64,000 bases of DNA from Burkholderia sp. BCC1644 (GCF_902833225.1 NZ_CADFEI010000008.1:310001-374000), one strand, 5' to 3'. Positions 43,874 through 53,428 are shown, counted from the stretch's first letter. The notes: generated from the sequence alone by a model not told the origin. Numbers and translations: made by a program.

Positions 43874-45136
43874 TCAGCGTGCCGCGGATGCCTTCAGCAG
43901 CCGCAGGATCTCAGGCGTGTCGGCGGCATCCGCCAGCACTTTCGCGGACGGCTTCACGCCGGCGTCGAGCAGGCGCTGCACGCCGTCGACGCGGCGCGCG
44001 GTCACCTCGCCGTCGAGCAACGCGTCGTCATGCAGCACGTCCGGGTTCGCGTCCTTCGCGAGCAGCGTGAAGACCGACACCGGCACGGGTGGATTCAATG
44101 CCTCCCGCAACGCGACGTCGGCGACGCGGTACGGGTTGTTGTCGTTGATTTGCCAGCGCAGCACGCCGCGCGCCTGCAACTTGCCGAGCGCGGCGAGCGC
44201 ATCCGGTTCCGGCAGCTTCATGATTTCCGCGACGAGGTCGCTTGCCTGCTCCTCGCGGCCGTCACGCAACGTGTCGGGCGGCGGCAGGTTCGGCACCAGC
44301 AGATCCAGCACGAGCGCCTGCCTGCGTGCCCGGTCCGGTGACGCCTTGGCACCGTCGTCCGAATGGTTGTGGCGCAGCAACTGGCCGGCCACGCGCCAGC
44401 GATCGTCGCTGCCATGCTCGTCGCGCGGCACCTGGTGTGCGTGCAGCATCACGTCAAGCCAGCGCCACATCGCATCGACCGTCTTCGCGTCGCTCGACGA
44501 CAGCCCGTCGCCGACGATTTCGTCGAGCGTCTGCCCGCACACGAACGCGCGCTGCTGCACCGCGTCGAGACCGCCGAAGTAGGTGCGCACGCGGTCCGAC
44601 AGTCCGTCGAAGTCGGCCTGGCTCATGTCGGGCGCATGGTAGCCGGGGCACGGCCCCGTGCCGGCGACCTCGCGACCCCGCACCGCCTTCACCGCGGCCG
44701 GAGGCGAATCGCCGCTGCGCGCGACCGGATACAGCTCGATGCCGTCGACCTGGAAGCCCTGCATCATGCGCAGCAGGACGCCCGTGGTCGAATGTTTCGT
44801 CGTGAAGTTGCTGCCCGTGATCGACGTGACCTGATACGGCGCGCCGATCGGCATCTTGATCAGTTCCCCGCCCGGCACGTCGAGGATGCACGCGTCGGCA
44901 GGCGGCTTCACCGGGCCGTCCATATCGAGTTCCGCGACGTGCGTCGGGGCGGTTTCGACGCTCCACCGGCCCGCGTCGCGCATGCGCAGCACGATGTCGC
45001 CCCCCACTTTCTCGACGCGCATGGTCGCGGGCTTGCCGGCCGCCGGCGCGTAATCGCCGAGCAGGGCATCGCAGGCTGTGCCGGCCCGCGCGGGCAGCGA
45101 CGCGAGCAACAGCAGACAGAACAAGGGGGTACGCAT
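43874..45136 (-). CDS. Exported protein with a C-terminal ankyrin-like segment, function unknown
   Basis: A 420-residue product. The signal peptide MRTPLFCLLLLASLPARAG is followed by a Cys soon after. The middle is polar, with several short conserved-looking blocks (CPGYHAPDMSQADFDGLSDR; VRTYFGGLDAVQQRAFVCGQ). The last part reads DALLDGEVTARRVDGVQRLL then DAGVKPSAKVLADAADTPEI, the helix-turn-helix repeat style of ankyrin-like proteins. It lies after a gap of 256 bp from the NTF2-type gene and just upstream of the frameshifted small gene. No function is claimed. Confidence 0.7.
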   Translation of the reverse strand: MRTPLFCLLLLASLPARAGTACDALLGDYAPAAGKPATMRVEKVGGDIVLRMRDAGRWSVETAPTHVAELDMDGPVKPPADACILDVPGGELIKMPIGAPYQVTSITGSNFTTKHSTTGVLLRMMQGFQVDGIELYPVARSGDSPPAAVKAVRGREVAGTGPCPGYHAPDMSQADFDGLSDRVRTYFGGLDAVQQRAFVCGQTLDEIVGDGLSSSDAKTVDAMWRWLDVMLHAHQVPRDEHGSDDRWRVAGQLLRHNHSDDGAKASPDRARRQALVLDLLVPNLPPPDTLRDGREEQASDLVAEIMKLPEPDALAALGKLQARGVLRWQINDNNPYRVADVALREALNPPVPVSVFTLLAKDANPDVLHDDALLDGEVTARRVDGVQRLLDAGVKPSAKVLADAADTPEILRLLKASAAR

Positions 45137-45392
45137 GGCTTAAGCCTCTCTCTTCGAATTGTTTTGGGAATGTCCGGCGCGACAGCGCACGGTGGCCGCG
45201 ACACGACCGATCGCGACCGACCGCCAATATAGCGAACGCGAACGACGTGTGCCAGCCGGCGCGCGCGCCTACCGGTGACGGGCGGGGAAATGGAAAGGTG
45301 CGGAGAGGCGCCGGATTAGTCCACCCGGACGAAGCGAAGCTGCGGCGTGCCGCGCACCATCGGCGTCATCGCTCAACGACGAGGGTGCCCGC

Positions 45393-45845
45393 ATGACCCA
45401 CAGCGCAGTCGCAATCGCGAACCTGCTGTACCGCTACGCGGAATTGCTCGATGGCGGCGACCTGCCGGGCGTCGCCGAGCTGTTCCGGCACGCCCGCATC
45501 AAGACGAAGGAAGGTGCGCCGACGATCGGCGCGGATGAATTGCTCGCGCTGTTCAGCGCGAGCGTGAAGCGCTACCCGTGCGGCACACCGCGCACGAAGC
45601 ATGTCGTCACGAATCCGATCATCGAGATCGACGAAACCGCGCATCGCGCGACGGTGCGCTCGTACTACACGGTGCTGCAGGCCGTCGCGGGATTCCCGCT
45701 TCAACCGGTCGCGGCAGGCCGCTATCACGACGCATTCGAGCGCGTCGACGGCGTGTGGCGTTTTTCGTTTCGCGACTACACATTATTCGATTTCGCGGGC
45801 GACCTGCGCTACCACTTGAACCCGAACGAACCGCCGGCCGGCTGA
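45393..45845 (+). CDS. NTF2-fold (SnoaL-like) protein
   Basis: A 150-residue single-domain protein. IANLLYRYAELLDGGDLPGV AELF at the start (helix), then RTKHVVTNPIIEIDETAHRA and RFSFRDYTLFDF in the sheet, are typical of SnoaL-like proteins that act as isomerases, dehydratases or binding proteins on polyketide- or aromatic-like ligands. Its partner genes do not tell the ligand. Stop-overlapping inverted repeats follow. Confidence 0.8.
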   Translation: MTHSAVAIANLLYRYAELLDGGDLPGVAELFRHARIKTKEGAPTIGADELLALFSASVKRYPCGTPRTKHVVTNPIIEIDETAHRATVRSYYTVLQAVAGFPLQPVAAGRYHDAFERVDGVWRFSFRDYTLFDFAGDLRYHLNPNEPPAG

Positions 45846-45860
45846 AGCACCGGCCGGCGG
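45831..45860. terminator. Bidirectional terminator-like hairpin between NTF2-fold and adenosine deaminase genes
   Basis: ccgccggccgg (45831-45841) and ccggccggcgg (45850-45860) form a perfect 11-bp stem with loop ctgaagca. It overlaps the plus-strand stop codon and lies 15 bp after the minus-strand one. Confidence 0.6.
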
Positions 45861-45875
45861 CCAACCCGCTCGCGC

Positions 45876-46976
45876 TCAGCCCGCCGCGAGCGTGGCGGCC
45901 AGCGCATCGAACTCCGGCGCCCATGCCGCGCGCCACGCGGCCTTCGTTGCGTCATCCACCCACGCGCTGTCGATCCCGTTCAGCATGAACTGCTTCAGGT
46001 CGGCCACGGTGAAGCCGAAATGGCTGAACATCAGCTCCCACGCTTCGCTCGGATTGACCTTGTGCAGCGTCGGATCGTCGGTGTTCGGATGGATCTTCAG
46101 CCCGAGGCCCGGCATCTTGCGCATCGGGTGCAGTTCCGCCCATTGCTCCGGCGGCAGCGTACGCAGGTAGTACGAATTCGTCGGCACGACGGTGAAGACG
46201 ATCCCGCGCTCCGCATAGCGTGCGCACAGCTCGGGGTTGTCGACGATCGTATAGCCGTGATCGACGCGATCGACCTGCAGCAGGTCGACGGCCGTCTCGA
46301 CGTTGCGCCACGGCATCCCGAACTCGCCTGCGTGTGCGGTCGTGCGGAAGCCCGCCGCGCGCGCATTGCGGTACGCCTTCCAGAACAGTTCCGGCGGCCG
46401 GTCGTTCTCGCGATAGTCGATGCCGAGGCCCGCGACTTCGTCCGCTCGATTCGCTTTCATCCATTCGACGATCGCAACCGCTTCGTCGGGATCCTGCTCG
46501 CGGTCGATGCTCGGGATCAGGCGCGCGCCGATTCCGAAATCGCGCGCGGCATCGCGGATCGCGGTCACGATCGCGGCCTGCGCATCCGCATACGCGATGC
46601 CCGATACATGAACCGTTCCGGTCGGATTCCAGAAGAATTCTGCATGCCGAACGTTGTGCGCGGCCGCATCTTCCAGATACTCGTAAGCGATTCGCCGAAG
46701 GTCGTCGGGCTGCGTGAGCAGATACTTGTCGAGCGCGCGCAGCACGTGCAACACGCCGACCGGCTTCTCGCCGCGCGCGTAGAACGCGTCGATCTCCGCG
46801 CGCTCGATCGGCGCGCCGCTGCGCTCCGCGAGTGCGATAAACGTGTCATGCCGCACCGCGCCGAGCAGGTGGCAATGCAGCTCGACCTTCGGCAGCGCGT
46901 GGAAGAAGGCCCGATGGGCCGGCGTGATCTCGATGCCCGTGCGCGCGGCCGGGACGTTGCCTGGTGTTCCCTTCAT
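45876..46976 (-). CDS. Adenosine/adenine deaminase family protein
   Basis: A 366-residue metal-dependent hydrolase. Zinc ligands are His34 and His36 (VELHCHLLGA), His in TAHAGEFGMPW (near 216) and an Asp in HPNTDDPTLHK; the HAGE glutamate is the catalytic acid. The core converts adenosine (or adenine) to inosine (or hypoxanthine). HCHLLG differs from the HVHLDG of classical adenosine deaminases, so the exact purine may differ. It is 46 bp after the AzgA-type permease gene and probably in one transcript with it. Confidence 0.88.
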   Translation of the reverse strand: MKGTPGNVPAARTGIEITPAHRAFFHALPKVELHCHLLGAVRHDTFIALAERSGAPIERAEIDAFYARGEKPVGVLHVLRALDKYLLTQPDDLRRIAYEYLEDAAAHNVRHAEFFWNPTGTVHVSGIAYADAQAAIVTAIRDAARDFGIGARLIPSIDREQDPDEAVAIVEWMKANRADEVAGLGIDYRENDRPPELFWKAYRNARAAGFRTTAHAGEFGMPWRNVETAVDLLQVDRVDHGYTIVDNPELCARYAERGIVFTVVPTNSYYLRTLPPEQWAELHPMRKMPGLGLKIHPNTDDPTLHKVNPSEAWELMFSHFGFTVADLKQFMLNGIDSAWVDDATKAAWRAAWAPEFDALAATLAAG

Positions 46977-47022
46977 TTCAGTCTCTTTTGCGGTAGTGCC
47001 ATTGCGTCGCGAAAGCCGTCTC

Positions 47023-48372
47023 TCAGTGCGGCTTCACGACGGTCCAGAAGTAATAGCCGAGCGGAAGCGCGAGCACGACGAGCCCCCACGACACGTCGCG
47101 CCAGCGGCCGGCCAGCAGCTTGACGAGCACGTAGCACAGCAGCCCGCCCGCGATGCCGGTACCGAAGCTGTTCGACATCAGCGTGAGCAGCACCATCGAC
47201 ATCACGGGCAGCGCATCGGTGAAGTCGTCGAAATGCGTGTGGCGGATCGTCGCGAACATCGACAGCCCGATCAGGATCAGCGCCGGTGCCGTCGCCTCCT
47301 TCGGGATCGCGAGCGCGACCGGCACGAACAGCAGCATCGCGGCGAACAGCACGGCCGCGGCCAGCGACGACAGCCCGCTGCGGCCGCCGGCCTCGACGCC
47401 TGCCGCCGATTCGATCAGCGCGGTCAGCGCGGGAATGCCGAACACGGGACCGATCGTCGCGGCGAGCGAGTCGACGAGGAACGGCCGGTTGATGTTCGGC
47501 AGGTTGCCCTGTTCGTCGAGCAGGTTCGCTTTCGCGCCGACCGCGAGCGCGGTGCCGAGCGTCGAGAAGAATTCCGCCGCGAAGAACGCGAACAGGTACG
47601 GCGCGGCCGCGAGGCTCAGCGCGCTGCCGATGTCGAGCTTGAACGCGATCGGCGCGATGCTGTGCGGCAGCGACACGAACGACGCGGGCAAATGCGTGAC
47701 CCCGAGCGGCACGCCGGCCGCTGCCGCGACGAGGATCGCGATCAGGATCGCGCCGGGCACCTTGCGCGCCTGCAGCAGGATCGCGACTGCGAGGCCGATC
47801 AGCGCGACGAGCGCGCCCGGCCGCGAGAAATCGCCGAGCGCGAACGCGTTGGTCTTCGCGTTCGCGACGACCATCCCCGCATTGCGCAGCCCGAGCATCG
47901 TGACGAACAGGCCGATCGACGCGCCGAGTCCGAGCTTGATCTGCACCGGAATCAGCTTCATCACGACGCCGCGCGCGCCGAGGATCGTCAGCAGGAAGAA
48001 CAGGATGCCCGACACGCAGGCGATGCCGAGGCCGGTCTGCCAGCCCACATGCTCCGTCGTCGCGAGCGTCACGCCGATGATCACCGAGCCGCCGATGCCG
48101 GGGCCGACGAGGAACGGCAGGTTCGCGTAGAGCCCCATCAGCGTCGTGAACAGCACGAACACGATGATCGTCGCCGTCGTCGCCGCCCCGCGCTCCATGC
48201 CGCCCGTCGCGAGCAGCGACGGGATCACGACGAGCAGGTACGCGGCCGCGAGGAACGACGTGACGCCCGCGATCGTCTCGGTGCGCACGCTCGTGCCGCG
48301 CGCGGCGAGCGCGAAGCGGCGTTCGAGCCAGTTGGCCGGCGCTCGCGCCGGGATCGTGTCAGTCGCTGACAT
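47023..48372 (-). CDS. Purine permease of the AzgA family (NCS2-type, adenine/guanine/hypoxanthine)
   Basis: A 449-residue inner-membrane permease with about 13 hydrophobic segments. TIAGVTSFLAAAYLLVVIPS, GLYANLPFLVGPGIGGSVII and FFAAEFFSTLGTALAVGAKA are the family's conserved regions. It imports purine bases with protons. CAGGAGAA precedes ATG 48372. It is the first gene of a pair with the deaminase and is divergent from a LysR regulator (93 bp apart), which likely controls it. Confidence 0.9.
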   Translation of the reverse strand: MSATDTIPARAPANWLERRFALAARGTSVRTETIAGVTSFLAAAYLLVVIPSLLATGGMERGAATTATIIVFVLFTTLMGLYANLPFLVGPGIGGSVIIGVTLATTEHVGWQTGLGIACVSGILFFLLTILGARGVVMKLIPVQIKLGLGASIGLFVTMLGLRNAGMVVANAKTNAFALGDFSRPGALVALIGLAVAILLQARKVPGAILIAILVAAAAGVPLGVTHLPASFVSLPHSIAPIAFKLDIGSALSLAAAPYLFAFFAAEFFSTLGTALAVGAKANLLDEQGNLPNINRPFLVDSLAATIGPVFGIPALTALIESAAGVEAGGRSGLSSLAAAVLFAAMLLFVPVALAIPKEATAPALILIGLSMFATIRHTHFDDFTDALPVMSMVLLTLMSNSFGTGIAGGLLCYVLVKLLAGRWRDVSWGLVVLALPLGYYFWTVVKPH

Positions 48373-48465
48373 GGTGGTTCTCCTGTGATTCCGAATATTG
48401 TCCTGTGTCGGTTCCTGCAGCGCGGTCTTATACTGCCGCGTACCGCATCCCGACCGTTATTGCCG

Positions 48466-49377
48466 ATGTCGTCCGACCGCTCGTCGCTGCTGCCCGCGCT
48501 CACGCTGCGGCAGGTCCAGCACTTCGTCGTACTCGCCCACGCACGCAGCTTCACGCAGGCCGCGCAGGCGCTGTCGCTCACGCAGCCCGCGCTCACCGCA
48601 TCGATCCGCCAGATCGAGTTCCTGCTCGGCGGGCGCCTGTTCGCACGTTCCGCGCACCGGCTCACGCTCACTACCGCGGGCGAAGCCGTGCTGCCGCTCG
48701 CCGAGCGCCTGCTCAACCAGGCGCGCGGCACCTTCGACGACATGACGCGGCTCATCGGCGAACGCATCCAGACCGTGCGCATCGCCTTCATCCCGTCGGT
48801 CGCGGGCCGCCTGCTGCCCGCGCTCAACGCACTGCGCAGCACGCACCCGACGCTGCGCTTCACGCTCACCGACCTGCCGAACAGCGCGCTCGTCGAAGCC
48901 GTGCGCGACAGCGTCGCGGATCTCGGCATCGGCGTACGCGAGCCGGACAGCGACGACGGCACGCTGCGCTACCAGCAGCTGTTCGAGGACGAGATCGTGA
49001 TCGTCGTGCGGCACGACGACCCGCTCGCCCGCGCGAAGAGCGTCACGTGGGCGAAGCTCGTCGATCGCGAGCTCGCCGTGTTCGTGCGCGGCAGCGTCAG
49101 CGAATCGCTGCATCGCACCGGCGGCGCCGAGAAGCTGCGCCTGAACGTCACGTACCGGATGGAATACACCGAGCCGCTCTACGCGCTTGCGCGCAACGGC
49201 CTCGCGACCGCCGTGCTGCCGAGCCTCTACACGATGCATCTGCACGATCCCGAACTCGTCGCGCTGCGCGTCGACAAGCCGCGCGTCACGCGCGCGATCT
49301 CGCTGATCTCGCTCGCCGCCGACGATCGCGGCCCGCACGTGAGCGCGTGCCGCGAGTGGATTGCGAAGCACATCTGA
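48466..49377 (+). CDS. LysR-family regulator of the purine cluster
   Basis: A 303-residue regulator. The N-terminal helix-turn-helix is LTLRQVQHFVVLAHARSFTQ, AAQALSLTQPALTASIRQIE. The C-terminal periplasmic-binding-like inducer domain follows (TVRIAFIPSVAGRLLPALNA; GLATAVLPSLYTMHL). It faces the AzgA-type permease gene. The inducer may be a purine or its breakdown product. A longer upstream frame was rejected because its first 27 residues do not look like a LysR start. Confidence 0.88.
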   Translation: MSSDRSSLLPALTLRQVQHFVVLAHARSFTQAAQALSLTQPALTASIRQIEFLLGGRLFARSAHRLTLTTAGEAVLPLAERLLNQARGTFDDMTRLIGERIQTVRIAFIPSVAGRLLPALNALRSTHPTLRFTLTDLPNSALVEAVRDSVADLGIGVREPDSDDGTLRYQQLFEDEIVIVVRHDDPLARAKSVTWAKLVDRELAVFVRGSVSESLHRTGGAEKLRLNVTYRMEYTEPLYALARNGLATAVLPSLYTMHLHDPELVALRVDKPRVTRAISLISLAADDRGPHVSACREWIAKHI

Positions 49378-49417
49378 TTGCGTTCCCGTTCGCCGTTCGC
49401 CGCGTGACTGCCCGCCC

Positions 49418-50470
49418 TCAGGGCAGCTTCGCGATCCGCTCGACGAGCATCGCGTAGAAGCGGTCCGCGTCGACCTCGTTGATCCACGTCGCGTTCGCCG
49501 CGCGGCCGCTGCGCCCGTTCCAGTCGACGATCGTCTCGCCGAGCGTCCACTGCCCGGTCGTCTCGACCACCACGTTCACCTTGCGCCCGCTGAACAACGT
49601 CGGATCGACGAGATAACCGACGGCCGTCGGGTCGTACATCGGCGCGTCTTCGACGCCGCGCCGCTTCTTGTTGTAGGCGAGCTCGGCATCCATGATGTCC
49701 GCGACGATCGCGCCGCAGTGGTTGCCGAGCGCGCGCAACGGCGCGACGCGCGCCGGCGTGATCGGCGCCTTCACCGCGACGTCGCGCGGCAGCACGACGA
49801 TCGGCACGCCGCTGCCGAACACGACTTCGGCGGCCTGCGGATCGACGTAGATGTTGAACTCGGCGGCCGGCGTGATGTTGCCGCGCTCGAAGAACGCACC
49901 GCCCATCAGCACGATTTCACGGAGCGCGCCGCGAATCTGCGGCGCCTCGACCAGCGCGGTCGCGATGTTCGTCAGCGGTCCGAGCGCGCACAGCGTCACG
50001 CTGCCCGGCGCCGCGCGGCTCAGCGTATCGACGAGGTACGACACTGCGTGGCCCGCGGCGACCGGCGCGCGCGGCTCGTGCAGTTCGACGCCCTCGAGCC
50101 CCGTCTTGCCATGCACGTTCGCGGCCGTCACGAGATCGCGCACGAGCGGGCGCGGGCAGCCCGCATAGACCGGCAGCGTCTTCGTACGGCCGGCCCAGTC
50201 GCGGATGATGCGCGCATTGCGTTCGGTCAGGTCGAGCGGCACGTTGCCCGCGACGGCCGTCAGCGCGCGCACGTCGAGCCGGTCCTGCGCGCCCAGCGCG
50301 AGCAGGATCGCGATGGCGTCGTCCTGCCCTGGGTCGGTATCGATGATCACCGTGCGGCGCGCGGCGTCGCCGCCGGCCGCGAACGCGCCCGCTTCGGGCA
50401 GCAGCGCGGTGCCGGCCAGCGCGGCGGACAGTTTCAGGAAGGTGCGGCGGGATGCGATCGGATGGGTCAT
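49418..50470 (-). CDS. TAT-exported nucleoside hydrolase
   Basis: A 350-residue nucleoside hydrolase with a twin-arginine signal (ASRRTFLKLSAALAGTALLP), which sends it folded to the periplasm. The catalytic loop DTDPGQDDA (44-52) carries the calcium-binding aspartates. LCALGPLTNIATAL, IVLMGGAFFERGNITPAAEFN and YDPTAVGYLV are the other family motifs. It splits nucleosides into base and ribose. It lies 10 bp after a porin gene, so the two are cotranscribed. Cytoplasmic relatives lack the export signal. Confidence 0.9.
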   Translation of the reverse strand: MTHPIASRRTFLKLSAALAGTALLPEAGAFAAGGDAARRTVIIDTDPGQDDAIAILLALGAQDRLDVRALTAVAGNVPLDLTERNARIIRDWAGRTKTLPVYAGCPRPLVRDLVTAANVHGKTGLEGVELHEPRAPVAAGHAVSYLVDTLSRAAPGSVTLCALGPLTNIATALVEAPQIRGALREIVLMGGAFFERGNITPAAEFNIYVDPQAAEVVFGSGVPIVVLPRDVAVKAPITPARVAPLRALGNHCGAIVADIMDAELAYNKKRRGVEDAPMYDPTAVGYLVDPTLFSGRKVNVVVETTGQWTLGETIVDWNGRSGRAANATWINEVDADRFYAMLVERIAKLP

Positions 50471-50480
50471 GGTCGGACGC

Positions 50481-51593
50481 TCAAAATACGTGCCGGACGC
50501 CGAGCGTCGCCATCATCTGGCGCGTGCTGGTCGAGCGTGCGTACGCGAAGATCTGCGCATGGTCCGCGTCGCCGGCCGCCTGCTGCGCGATCACCGTCAG
50601 CGCGACGTCGGTGCGTTTCGACAGGAAGTAATCGGCCTGCAGGTTCACCTGGTGCCATTTCGGACGCTTGTCGATCACGTCGTACTTGCCGTTCGTGAAC
50701 GCATACGCGGCGCCGAGGAAGAGCTGCGGCGTCATCGTGTAGACGACGTTCACGCCGAGGTTCTGCAGGTGCAGGTGCGTATTGTCGAGGTAATCGTAGC
50801 GTACGTCGGTGAACATCGCGGCGAACTGCGCGCGGCCGATCGTGTAGAAGCCGCCCGTGCCCGCGATCCGTTGCCGGCTTGCGTACGCGGCCGGCGTCAT
50901 CGCGCTCTTGCTGAAGATCAGCAGCGGCGACGCATAGTCGTTCGCGATCGCGCCGTCCTGGTTCGTCGCGCTGTACGGATGGTTGTACTGCGCGTAGACC
51001 GCGCTCCAGCGCAGCGGGCCGTGCTCGTAGCCGAGCCCGAAGCTGTACGCGCTGTTGTTCGCGAAGCCGGTCGCATTGCTGAAGCCGTACAGCGCGGTAA
51101 ATTTCAGGCCGTAGTAGACGGGGCTCACGTACTTCACCGAGTTCTGCACGCGGATGTCGTTGTAGCCGTTGTCGTTGTCGCCGATGTTCACGCCGTTGCT
51201 CGCAATGATCACGGGCCCGATGTAGTCGTGGATCGCGTCGTACTGGCGGCCGAACGTCAGCGAGCCGTAGGTGTTGTCGGCAAGGCCCACGTAGGCCATG
51301 CGCCCGAATTCGCGGCCGTTCTGCGCGGCCGTGCCGGTCATCACGTTGAAGCCGTTCTCGAGCTGGAAGATCGCGGACAGCCCCTGCCCGAGATCCTCCT
51401 TGCCCTTCAGGCCCCAGCGCGGGTTCTGGTTCGTGCCGGACAGCGCCTGCCAGGCGTTCTTGCCGCCCTGGTTGGTCGCGAACCCGACGCCGGCCGAGAT
51501 GAGACCGTACAGCGTGATGCTGCTTTGCGCACAGGCATGGGTCGCGAAGGCGCCGAGCATCGCGAGCGGAGCGAGCTTGTAGAGAGTTTTCAT
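50481..51593 (-). CDS. Outer-membrane porin (OmpC-like), upstream of the nucleoside hydrolase gene
   Basis: A 370-residue porin. Signal peptide MKTLYKLAPLAMLGAFATHA, mature start SSITLYGLISAGVGFATNQG, conserved RWGLKGKEDLGQGLSAIFQL and end MMATLGVRHVF. It may admit nucleosides for the periplasmic hydrolase that follows 10 bp later. An A+T-rich leader with an inverted repeat lies upstream (51672-51695). Confidence 0.93.
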   Translation of the reverse strand: MKTLYKLAPLAMLGAFATHACAQSSITLYGLISAGVGFATNQGGKNAWQALSGTNQNPRWGLKGKEDLGQGLSAIFQLENGFNVMTGTAAQNGREFGRMAYVGLADNTYGSLTFGRQYDAIHDYIGPVIIASNGVNIGDNDNGYNDIRVQNSVKYVSPVYYGLKFTALYGFSNATGFANNSAYSFGLGYEHGPLRWSAVYAQYNHPYSATNQDGAIANDYASPLLIFSKSAMTPAAYASRQRIAGTGGFYTIGRAQFAAMFTDVRYDYLDNTHLHLQNLGVNVVYTMTPQLFLGAAYAFTNGKYDVIDKRPKWHQVNLQADYFLSKRTDVALTVIAQQAAGDADHAQIFAYARSTSTRQMMATLGVRHVF

Positions 51594-51671
51594 GCGGGTC
51601 GTGTGATCGGTGGTGGTCCAGGCGCGGCAGGGTTCCGCGAAACTGGACTCGACTATACGAACCCGGCTCGG

Positions 51672-51695
51672 ATAATAAAAGTTTGCTTTTCTTAT
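51672..51695. promoter_or_regulatory. Inverted repeat in the porin/nucleoside hydrolase leader
   Basis: ataataaaag and cttttcttat (one mismatch) around tttg, within an A+T-rich patch that likely includes the promoter. It may be an operator. Confidence 0.4.
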
Positions 51696-51754
51696 GTATC
51701 AATAAAACGGATTTATTCTCATCCTCGCATCTCCGGCCCTCGACGGAGCGGCGG

Positions 51755-52951
51755 TCAGTCCGCCGTGTCGCCGCCCTTCGGCACCTTCGACCACGCCTTG
51801 TGCCCCGGCATCGGCGCCCAGGCCGGGCGGGCCTTGCGCGCGCTGTCGATCACGACCAGGTAGCGGCCCGCGACCGGCGTGATGTCGCGGTCGCGCCGCA
51901 GCACCCACAATGACTTGCCGGCCTCGACGCGCGCCTGGTAGTCGTCGTCGAGCAGGCCGTGGCGGTCGAAGAACGTGTTCAGCGAGGCGGGAATCCGCAC
52001 GCAGCCCTTCGAGTGCCGGATGCCGAGCAGCGATTCGAGGCGGTCGGGATCGGTCGCATGCATCTGGAAACGCATCGGCGACACGCCGCCCTTGCCCCAG
52101 CCGCGTTCGCCGTCTACCCAGCCGAAGTCGTAGATGCGCATGTCGCGGCGGCCATAGCCGCGGATGCCGTTCTCGTTCGTCGTGCCTTCCGCGCGGAAAT
52201 CCATGTTGTCGGGCGAGTGATGGAACACGCCGAGCGGCGTCAGGAAATGGTCGTACTTGCCGGGCAGCCCGGTGCCGACCGGCGATGCGCCGATCATCAT
52301 CCATGCATTGGCCGGCGTTGCGCGGAAGTAGATGAAGAGTGCCTGCACGTTCGGTGCGCGGTCGACCATCGCGACGTACTCGCCGGCGAGGCCGCCGAGA
52401 TCCGCATCGGCAAGTGCCTTCTGGAGCCGCTCGCCGTAGCCGCGCTGTTCGCTCGCGGGCACGTTCAGGCGGCGGGTGACTTCCTGCGTGAAGCGCTTGC
52501 GCATGTCGACCGCACGCGCCGTCGCGTTCTTCGCTTCGTCGGCCGATAGCGGCGGATGCAGGCGTGGCGGAGTCGGTGCAGGCGCTTCGGCCTCGCTGGC
52601 GGCGGATGCGGCCGACGCAGGTTCCGCGGCGGACGCAGCCGATGCGCCCGATGCTGTGCTGGCGGGTTCCGCATGATGCGCGTGCGACGCGGCGGACGCG
52701 GACTGCGCGGCCGATGCGCCTGACGACGCATGCGCGGCCGAGGCCGGATGCACATGAGAAGCCGCCGACACGGGCGACGCTGCTGATGAGGATGACGTAG
52801 CAGTTGGCGACGGCACGTCCGACGCGGCAAAGGCAGGCCGCCCGGCAAGAACCGAAATCGGCAACGCGGCAGCGAGCCACACGTACACGGCAACTGCGCG
52901 GGCAAGACGGTGCGGCTTCGCAAATGGCCGCTTCAGGCTGGAAAGCATCAT
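51755..52951 (-). CDS. L,D-transpeptidase (YkuD domain) with an Ala/Ser/His-rich linker
   Basis: About 398 residues. ATG 52951 gives a signal peptide ending in RPAFAASD; an in-frame start at 53041 would add 30 residues. Residues about 42-130 are a low-complexity linker rich in Ala, Ser, Pro and His (repeated SAAS, ASAA, SHAHH). The C-terminal YkuD domain has MQMHATDPD and the catalytic HSKGCVRIP with its cysteine nucleophile. These enzymes cross-link peptidoglycan or anchor proteins, resisting beta-lactams. Why the linker is long is unclear; it may span part of the periplasm. Confidence 0.88.
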   Translation of the reverse strand: MMLSSLKRPFAKPHRLARAVAVYVWLAAALPISVLAGRPAFAASDVPSPTATSSSSAASPVSAASHVHPASAAHASSGASAAQSASAASHAHHAEPASTASGASAASAAEPASAASAASEAEAPAPTPPRLHPPLSADEAKNATARAVDMRKRFTQEVTRRLNVPASEQRGYGERLQKALADADLGGLAGEYVAMVDRAPNVQALFIYFRATPANAWMMIGASPVGTGLPGKYDHFLTPLGVFHHSPDNMDFRAEGTTNENGIRGYGRRDMRIYDFGWVDGERGWGKGGVSPMRFQMHATDPDRLESLLGIRHSKGCVRIPASLNTFFDRHGLLDDDYQARVEAGKSLWVLRRDRDITPVAGRYLVVIDSARKARPAWAPMPGHKAWSKVPKGGDTAD

Positions 52952-53428
52952 ACGTTCGAAGCCATCGGCCGATCCGGCCGCCGCAAGGTACTGTTGCGGG
53001 CGGCGCATCTTCCGCGTGAGCCATCGACACATCCGGCGCATCGTGCGCGCCCGGCGCCGACGCCTCTTCGCGGCGGAGCCGTTCGCAGATGCAACGCGTA
53101 CGGTCCGATGGCGGCTAATGAGTCGTCAGGCCCTTCATTTTACGCGTCAGCGCAGGAATCGGCAGCGGCAAAATTCGTGGTTTTGCGTCGAATTTGCGCT
53201 TCGTCACGCCTTGTTTCAACTTGTTGCCGTTTGCGGCTTCGTTGCATGTCAGGCTTGCGGGTTGGACGGTTCGACGCGTGGACACGGGTAGCCCGTGCGT
53301 TCGATACGAACCGATGTCCCGTCGTGATTAATTCGTATGCCAAATCATTACGGCGATGTGGCCTTCCCGTCGAAACCACATCGCACGCATGCCGCATGAA
53401 CGATGCGGCACGCGTGCGCGACTGCCGG
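52952..53428. other. Intergenic region between the L,D-transpeptidase and MFS genes
   Basis: About 475 bp holding the transpeptidase promoter and, at its high end, the 3' region of the MFS gene with two hairpins (53354-53410). Parts of 53140-53340 are lower in G+C than average. No gene is supported. Confidence 0.55.
53354..53410 (-). terminator. Tandem hairpins downstream of the MFS gene
   Basis: tgccgcat/atgcggca (53390-53410, 5-base loop) and cgatgtgg/ccacatcg (53354-53383, 14-base loop) follow the MFS stop at 53429. No U-run is present. Confidence 0.35.
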
